From the NCBI GenBank assembly GCA_903951825.1, contig CAJBDJ010000066.1, positions 92,560-156,559 on the forward strand: 64,000 nucleotides of DNA, written 5' to 3'. Below the pieces are notes generated by a model that did no database searches, had not been told where the DNA came from, and was given only the letters and a program-made list of their open reading frames with translations. The translations under genes and the position numbers were made by a program. Each line of letters opens with the position of its first letter. Within the stretch, counting starts at the first letter, position 1. The DNA is from an uncultured Pseudomonadota bacterium (lineage in GTDB: Bacteria; Pseudomonadota; Gammaproteobacteria; Burkholderiales; Rhodocyclaceae). Of this stretch, positions 31,401-40,400 are shown one piece after another.

Positions 31401-34400
31401 GCGTAGCGTCACTTGTTTTGAGGTTGCTGAGAACTGAAACCCCATCCGAGCCCTTGTAGCGCAATTGCTCAATGCTCAACTGGCTGACATTCAAGGCTCG
31501 AATTTTCTCCTGGGTGAGCAGGGCAAACTGGCTGGCGTTTAAGCGTGCCACAACGTCGGCGGAGAGTGCGCCAAGCTGGGCGGTGTTGAGCTCTTCCAGC
31601 AGGGGACGTTTAACCGTTTTGCCATCGACCGTTTTGTCGGTATTCGTCGTGTAGGCGAGTTGCTCGTAACCAAGGGTGGAACCCCCCATTGCATTGGCTC
31701 TGGCCGTGCTGAACGCACTGATCTGATTTGCCGTCAGCCCTTTGACCTGGGTGGAGGTGAGAGAGCCGAGCGGGAATGAAGGGTCGCTGACCACAGCGCT
31801 TGGCAACTGCGACAGTTGGTAGGCCGACAAGAAGGTGTAAATCAGACTATTGGCTGTTTCGCCGCTTAGGCTGATTGCCTGCGAGAGGAAGTCGCTGCTT
31901 GTCGCCCCCCCCATATTGAGCCGCTGAAATTGAGCCTTGGTCAAACGATTGAGGAGCGCCGGTTGGCTTGCAATCAGACTCGCCACCGTTGCTGCCGACA
32001 AGTCGTCGAGTTGGTTAGTGCCCAGCGCTTGCCAGACGCTGGTGCCGCTGGTGGCGGTCGCGTAGTCCAATTGCGCGTAACTCAGGCCGGCAGCGTTGAT
32101 TTTTTGCACGCGAGCAGGCGTCAGGTCTTGCAAGCGAGGCTGTCCCGCTGTTGTACTTGTCAAACTGGTGACCGTCGCTGCCGAAAGCTGAGACACCCAG
32201 TTGTCGGTTGCGCTCTCAAGCAGCGCATCCCAGACGGTTTTTTTGGCCCCGGAATTTCCCACTTTGAAAGTCGACGTTTCGAATATCAATTGAGCACTAC
32301 CAACCCATCCGCTTGCTAACAAATTTCGGACGTCCGCAGCAGTCAGGTCATCAATTTCAGTGCCTTGCAGTTCTCCCACCGCTGTTTCCGACAAGTTGGC
32401 CAGCCAGGGCTTGTCGGAAACCCCAAGCAGCGCGTCCCAGACGGTTTTTTTGGCACCTGCACTACCCGTGATGTATGTCGATGTATCGAACATCAACTGA
32501 GCCCTGCCTGCCCACCCGCTGGCTGACAAACTGGTTACTTCCGCGGCGGTCAGGTCATCAATCTCAGTGCCTTGCAGTTCTCCCACCGTCTGTGGCGACA
32601 AGGCGGCTAGCCAGGACTTAGAAATCCCAAGCAACTTAGTCCAGAGCGTGCTTCCCGTCGATGGGGCTGTCACAAGCTGCGCATAAGACCATCCACTTGC
32701 TGGCAGTAGCGAAAGCTGATTAGCGGACAACCCAGCGATCTGCTCGATAGTCAGCGCTGAAACCTGGGTAGGCGTAAACAAAAGGTGGGGTTGATTCTCG
32801 TCGATCAGGCTAATGAGCACTGCGTTACTCAGCGAGGCCACCTGTGCCAGGCTCAAATTCTGCAGAACGAGCGTGCCCGGATTGTTGTTGAAGTCGGCCA
32901 ACAACTGGGGCTTGGTCAGCCCGGTGGCATTGAGTGACTGCAATTGTGCGAGACTCAATCTCTTGATTTGCAGCGAACTCAAGACGTTTTGCACGAGCCA
33001 GGGACGCAACACACCGAGCTGAGCGGGGCTCAGGTGATCGAAGTGATCGCTGATCATTCCGATCCACTGGTCATCAGTCAAACCAGCCAGTGTTTCGGGC
33101 ATCAGGTCATGCCGTTGCTCATCGGTGAGGCTCTCGAAGAGCGTGGCGGTTTGGGAAGCATTCAGGTAATTGAGTTGCTCATAGCTCAGACCCCTGGCGT
33201 CGAGCAGTTGAATTTGCTCAGTGGTCAGCGTGTTGATCTGCGCCTTGGTGAGGGCAGCGACCGTTGCCGGTTGCAGGTGGGCAATCTGGATGTTGCTCAT
33301 CCCTCCTACAGAGAACAAGAACTGGTTGTCTGCGACGTTTCGCATGATCACCTGAACCGCCGTCAGGCCGGCGGTATTGAGTGCGGCAATCTGGAACGAG
33401 TTCAGCGCGCGAAGCTGAGCAAGAACCAAGGCACCGACCTGGTCGGTGTTCAGCTGGGCAAGCTGCCTCTCGCTCAGGCTCGCCAAGTGGGCGGGCAAGA
33501 TTGCCGCAATCTGCTCAGTCGTCAGGGAAGCTCGGGTGGCCGATGGAAGATTAGGTAACCATGTCGTGGCGGTTGCCCCTGTAGTCGCGACCAAGGCTTC
33601 CCAAACGGTTTTTTTGACGTTAGCGCTTTTGACTGTTGCTGTCGCATACCCCAGCTGCTCGAAGCTTAAGCCGGCCGTATTCAAATGCTGCACTTGGGCT
33701 TCGGTCAGCAACAGCAGTTGCCCGCTGGTGAGCTGCCCCACCGTTTCGGGCGATAGCTGCCCCAACCAGGTATTGCTCGCATCGCCGACCCGTGCTGCCC
33801 AGAGCGTTCCACCACCCGTAACCGTCTCGCTGAGCTGACTGTGGGTCAGGCCGGCAGCGTTCAGTAGACGCGCTTGAGCCACGCTGAGTAGGCCGAGCTG
33901 GTTCTTGCTGTTCGCGTTGGTCAGCTGCCGCACGGTATCCAAAGAGAGTTGCCCCAACCAAGCATTAGAGGTTGTATCACCGACCCGCGCTGCCCAGAGC
34001 GTTCCACCACCCGTAACCGTCTCGCTGAGCTGGCTGTAGGTCAGGCCGGTAGCGTTCAGCAGACGCGCTTGAGCCACGCTGAGCAGGCCGAGCTGGTTCT
34101 TGCTGTTCGCGTTGGTCAGCTGCCGCACGGTATCCAGAGAGAGTTGCCCCAACCAAGCATTAGAGGTTGTATCACCGACCCGCGCTGCCCAGAGGGTTCC
34201 ACTAGCAATATTCTCGCTGAGCTGGCTGTAGGTCAGGCCGGCAGCGTTCAGCAGACGCGCTTGAGCCACGCTGAGCAGGCTAAGCTGATTCTTGCCGTTT
34301 GCGTTGGTCAGCTGCCCCACCGTTTCGACGGAGAGGCTGGAGAGGCCGGTGGTGACTCCATCGGCGAACATGGCCTTCCAGACAGTCTTGTTGCCAGCGA

Positions 34401-37400
34401 CACCATCGGTATTGGCGGTCGCTGTCAAATACCCCAGCTGCGATGACGTCCACCCACCCACTGCGGTTATGGCGCGTATCTGCGATTCAGTCAGGGTAGA
34501 CAATTGCCCCGACGTTAACCCGCCGACTTGCGTGCTGGACAGCATGCCGAAATTGCCCGACAACACGCTAGCCTGCAGTGAACCTACCTGTCCAGGGGTG
34601 AGGCTCTGCAAGACCTTCGTTGCCGTGCTTGCCGGGTAAGTCCACAGCAATGTCGTCCCAGAAAACAGGGACACATTCAGGGCGTTCAGCTTGTTGGTGC
34701 TCAACGCCTGGAGCCTTGTCTGGCCGTTTGTCGCATCGCCAAAATAAGTATTGACCCCGGCGGCGCCCAGCCCACTTAGCGCTTCGGCACCCATCAAGGC
34801 CACATGGGCGTCCGACCAGGTATGGCCTGCCGTCGTGAACGCCTCCACGGTGTCGGCCCGCAGAGCCGTAATTTGATTGTTGGTCAGGCTACCAACGGCA
34901 AAAATCTTCGTCGCGTCGCTATCGCTAACGGTGTAAAGACGAAGCCGGGGTGTGATTCCCGCACCATTAAGTTGCTGGCGCTGATTCGAGCTCAATGCAC
35001 GAACCTGCGCCAGCGACAAAACGCTGACCTGATGCGCCGTCAATGCCAGGAGCTGGTTATTGCTAAATTTATTGAGTCTTTCAGGGTGCATCCCGACGAG
35101 TTGCGGGACACTCAACGTGGGCACCGTCGCAATCGGCAAGTCATGCAACTGCGCGTCTTGCAGATGATTGAGAATGGTGTGTCCCCAATATTTAACATTG
35201 TGGTAGCGCAACTGGACTGCCGTGAATCCGGGATTCGTCAATTCATGCAACTGCGCCGTGCTCAAGGCATTGAGCTGCATCTCTGTCAGGGAACCTACTT
35301 GAGACGCCGTCAGTCCGCGCAGAACAGCCAGTTGCGCACTGCTGGTCAAGCCGGCCAGCACCGAGGGTTTCAAGGCCGCGACCTGGGAGTTGGACAGGGA
35401 TTGGAGCAGCGTGGGCGTGCCGCTGACGGTGGTCAGCACGGTGGCTAGCTGCTCTGTGGTCAACCCGGCGATCGCGTCTGGCGTCAAGGCGTTCAACTTT
35501 GCAACGCTTAGTCGGCTTAACCGGGTACCCATAGCGGTCACCTGCGATGCGTTCAGCAAGCCAAGCTTATTTGCCGAGAACTGATCAATCTGTGCGGCAC
35601 CCAATCCCTGGATTTGTTCGACACTCAAGGCGGCGACTGTGGTAGGTGACAGGTTAGCCAGTTGGGCATTGAGCAACCATGACAACACAGGCGTGCCGTC
35701 GTCCAGGGTGTAGCCGAGCTGAGTAATGCTCAGGCCATCGCCGGTCAGTGCTTGCAGTCCATTCGTGGTCATGGCAATCAACTGATCCCGCGTCAGGGCT
35801 GCCTCCTGGGCGGCGGTCATCGCGGTCATCGCGGCATAGTTGCTAGTCGCCGGGAAGAACACGAGCAATTCTGCCCCGCTCAGCTGGGCGATCTGGCGCG
35901 GCGTGATGCTGCCCCTTTCCGCTGCCCAGGTCGAGCGGGTAGCAATCAGCGAGCGCTTCGCAGCCAGCACGCTGGGTTGCAGGGCGGCGATCTGCTCGAC
36001 ACTCAGGGCATTAATCAGCGCCTGGGTGCCAAGTTGGGCAGTCAATCCCGTTCCCAGTCCCGCCCCGTTCAAAGAATTGAATTTAGCCGAACCGGCAGTC
36101 AAGATGGCGGTCAGCTGGGCATCGGTCAATTCCGCCACTGCGGCGGCGCTCATGTGAGCAATTGCCTCGGCTGACAGACTGGCCATGTCGCTGCTGTCCA
36201 AGCTTTCGATCACGCTGTCGCCACTGGCAATCAGGTATCCCAATTGCTGGGCGACAAAACCGGAAACATCAAACGCCCGAATCTGACTCAAGCTAAACAG
36301 CTTGATCTGCTCGCGCGTCAGGTAAGCCATCTGGGCGGTGCTCATTGTGCCCAACTTCGCGTCGCTGCAAGCGGCCAGTTCAACGGGATTCAATTGCGGT
36401 ACATCCGCAGCAGCGAGTGTCGACAAGACACTCGGAACGGCTACGGTCTGGATTTGAACAGAAGCAACCGACATGAGTTTTGGAGCGACGTAGCTGTAAT
36501 CCGCCTGCAACTGCGCCGCCGTCAGCCCGGCGACATTGAGCTTCTGTAATTTGACAACGGTAAGACTATTAATTTGTGTCTGATCCAACATCCCGACCTG
36601 GGCGACGGAGAGTGTGCCGAGTTCAGCCTCACTCAACAGCCCGAATTGAGCGGGCGCGAGGTTGGCTGTCTGAGTTGCGCTCAGGCTTTGCAAAAGGGTT
36701 CTGCCGCCTTGCGCGGACAAAACGAATGCCAGTTGATTTTCGTTCAACCCGGCGCCATTGAGCGCCTGCAGTTGCACGAGCGACAGGCTGTTGAAATCCG
36801 TCTGTTGGAATTGCCCGAGCACGGCTGTGCCAATTTGGGTAATTTGTTCGGGCAGCAAACCCTCCAACAGTGTCTTGCCGGGCAAACTGACATTACCCGC
36901 CAAATCCGTCTGCCTGACTCGGGCACGGTAGGTCGACAGGGTGTTCAGCGGCAGCGGCAAGGTATTGCCCGAAGCCACCGCCGTCCAGCTGGTGCCGTTG
37001 TTGGTGGTGTACTGCCAGCTCGCCCCGTTTTCCAGACCGCCAACGGTAATCGTGTTAGAGACAAAATTGACCTGCAGCGTCGGCGTTGCGATCAAGGCGT
37101 CTACCCTGTAGGCACTTTGGTTGGCAAGGCCAGCATGGTTCAGGTTGGTCAACGCATTGCCGGCCGTATCCCGGATATTGGTGCCGCTGATTAGCCGCAG
37201 CGAGTTAGCCTTGAGGGCGATGCCGTCGCTGTCGACCTGCCCCGACCTTATCTGGTAAGTAAAAATCAGGGATTGCGTTCCCGAGCCGCTACTGTAGTAG
37301 GCCCAGACGTCGGTGTTGCCGATGGTGAGCGTCAGCGGTGGTTTACCCGTCACCGTAACGGCTTCGCTGAAGGTCAGTGTCACGGTCACGGTATCGCCGA

Positions 37401-40400
37401 CATTGAGATAGCCATTCTGCGCACCGCTGGCAGTCAGTGTGACGCTGGAAATCGTCGGGGCGGTTGTATCCACCGTGACTGTCGTGCTGGCCGATGGGCT
37501 ACTGGCATTGCCCGCCGCATCGATCACCTTGGCATTGATTGCATAGGCGCTGCCGTTGGTCAGCGTGCCGGTGGCCACATACACATAGCCGGCGGTGATG
37601 TGAGCGGCAGTCAAGGTCACCGCACTGCCCAGCGCGGTCGTGTTGTTATAGAGCTGCACCCTATCCCCGGCCACCGCCAGCGACCCCGTAGTCGGCAAGG
37701 TGACCCGCACCGACAGGTTGGTGTCGTCCGTGCGCGCGTTGTTGGCCAGATTATTACTGGTCAATGAACCGACGTCGTCACGCACCGTGATCGTTGGCGC
37801 CGCGGGGGGGGTGGTATCCACCGTGACTGTCGTGCTGGCCGATGCGCTACTGGCATTGCCCGCCACATCAATCACCTTGGCGTTGATGGCATAGGCGCTA
37901 CCGTTGGTCAGCGTACCGGTGGCCACATACACATAGCCGGCGGTGATGTGAGCGGCAGTCAAGGTCACCGCACTGCCCAGCGCGGTCGTGTTGTTATAGA
38001 GCTGCACCTTATCCCCGGCCACCGCCAGCGACCCCGTAGTCGGCAAGGTGACCCGCACCGTCAGGTTGGTGTCGTCCGTACGTGCGTTGTTGGCCAGATT
38101 ATTACTGGTCACTGAACCGACATCGTCATTCACCGTGATCGTCGGCGCCGCAGGGGGGGCGACGTCGACAATAAAGGTGTTGTTCGCCGTCGTCGTGGCA
38201 CCCGCAGCACTCGTACTACTCATCGTCAGACGAACCGTACCGTTAGTGAGTGGGGTGATCAGCTGCGCTTGGCCATCCGGGTTGATGGTGGCCAGATCGA
38301 TACTCCAGGCACCGGTCGTTGCATTGGCAGTGGTCGTATACGTGAAGTTGGGCGTTGCCGCGTTGTTATCCGGGTCGACGGTCACTGTCACCGGCCTGCC
38401 AGCCACGCCCACCCCGCGGATCACCGGCCGGGTGTTCTTCGTCACATTGTCGAAGTATGAGGTGCGTGAAAGTCCAGTATCGGAGGCTGAGGTGTGGTCA
38501 AGGTTAATCCCGATCACGGTAAAGGCCGGCAACTGGGTGACTGCGCTTTCGTTACCTGCCAAGTCACTCAGCTTGACGCGAACCCGGTTCGCTTCATAGA
38601 CACCTGCCGCGAGGGGGAGCGTTGCCCCCCATGATAAATTCGAAGACCAGCTAACGCCATCGTAGCTGACCCACACTTGATCACCGGTCGCCCAATTGCT
38701 GACCGTCAGCGTACCGTTGTTGGTGATGCGATCCGTGGTGTTGTTTCCGGTATCGGTCAATATCACGGTGGGCGCAGCAGGAGCGCTGATGTCCACGGTA
38801 AAGGCTGCCAACTGGGTGACGGGGCTTTCTCCATTACCCGCCACGTCACGCAGCTTGACGCGAACCTGGTTGTCCAGATAGGCGCCGGCTGGGACTATCA
38901 CCGTCGCCCCCGTTGTCCACGCCGACCAGGTCGTCCCGTTGTCAGTGCTGACCGACACTTGATCACCGGTCGCCCAATTGCTGACCGTAAACGTGTGTCT
39001 TTTGGTGATGCGGTCGGTGTTGATCAGACCGGTGTCGGTCAATATCACGGTGGGCGCGGTAGGAGCGATGGTGTCAACAACGACGGAAAACCCGCTCTCT
39101 GAAAGAATTCCCGCATTATCTTTAGCTGACACTATGAAGTAGTTTGTACCTTCAACAAGCCCATTGCCTGGAAACACTTCACCCCATGCCGGCTGAGCGG
39201 TTGCCAGGTCAATAGTCCAATTGCCATTTGCGTCGGTGAGCGCAAAGAAAGTGACGTAACCGGTTACTCCATCGTTAGGTAACGAACGAATTATTACTTG
39301 TACATTGCGGTTTGCTAGACGTTGGCCATAAACCTCAACCGTCCCGCCAATCACAGGCTTCCTGTTATTCGTTATACCGTCGATATTGGATATGCCGGTG
39401 TCAGAATTTGCTGTATGACTTAGGTCGCCAGTAATATAGGCACCGCCGCCGCCCATGGGCAAAATAGCACCAGCCATGTTGCCAGGAACGTACGTTGGGT
39501 TCGGGTTCGGGTTCGGGCTTGGGCTTGGGCTTGGGCTTGGGCTTGGGCTTGGGCTTGCAGCCTCCACAACAAAGTGGTTCCAACCCGTATCCGAAACGTT
39601 GCCGGCCGCATCGCTGCTGGTCGCCGTCAGCCTGATGACGCCGGAAGGCAATGCGGGTGCCGCACCGCTACCACCGACTGGAGTAGCCGATGCCAAATTA
39701 ATACTCCAGATGCCACCGTTCGCCACAGCTGTGTAAGTCCGCTGCCAAGATGCGTCCTCGGGCTCTATGGTCAGCGTCACCGTGCTGCCGGTCTCAGCCG
39801 TGCCGCTGAGGGTCGGTTGGGTGTTCGTCGTTTGTCCATCGCCCGGCGTTCCCGTATCGGAGGCGACGGCAAGCCCTATCGTTGGCGTCGTCGGCGCTAC
39901 GGTGTCCACGGTGAACGTGGCCGTTGCCGGCGTCGATACATTACCGGCCGCATCGGTGCTGGTGACGCTCAAGCCAACCGTGCTGTCAGCGAGTGGCGCA
40001 ATCAGCGAACTGCTGCCGTTCGGCGCCTGCTGCGCCAGATCGATGCGCCATAAGCCACTCACCGAGTCTGCTCGGGTGGTGTAGATGACGCTGTTGCTCG
40101 TAGCTGGATTGTTGTCCGGGTCGAGGGTCACTGTCACCGTGCTGCTGTTCTCGGCCGTGCCACTGATTACCGGCCGGGTATTTTTTGTAATTCCATCACT
40201 ATTCAATGACCCGGTGTCGGAGAGACTGTCCAGGCGGATTGTCCGCGTCGTCGGTACTGAGGTATCGACGACCAATGCTTTAGTTAGCAACGGAAAAGTC
40301 AGGCCTCCTTTAGTGCTACTCACTGTTAGCCCGACCGTCGTGCCGTTGGCGAACGCGGGGATCAGGCTTGCGGAGCTTGTTGGCATGGTGGTGGCCAGAT

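Noticed and set aside
33949..37767. Several plus-strand frames of 100-214 codons within the giant gene region
   Set aside because: They repeat with the same spacing as the sense repeats and are by-products of the repeat structure; none has a start signal or family pattern.
33757..38158. Possible CRISPR array
   Set aside because: Repeat units are 192-195 and 348 bp, without unique spacers, and keep an open reading frame, so they are protein-coding tandem repeats.
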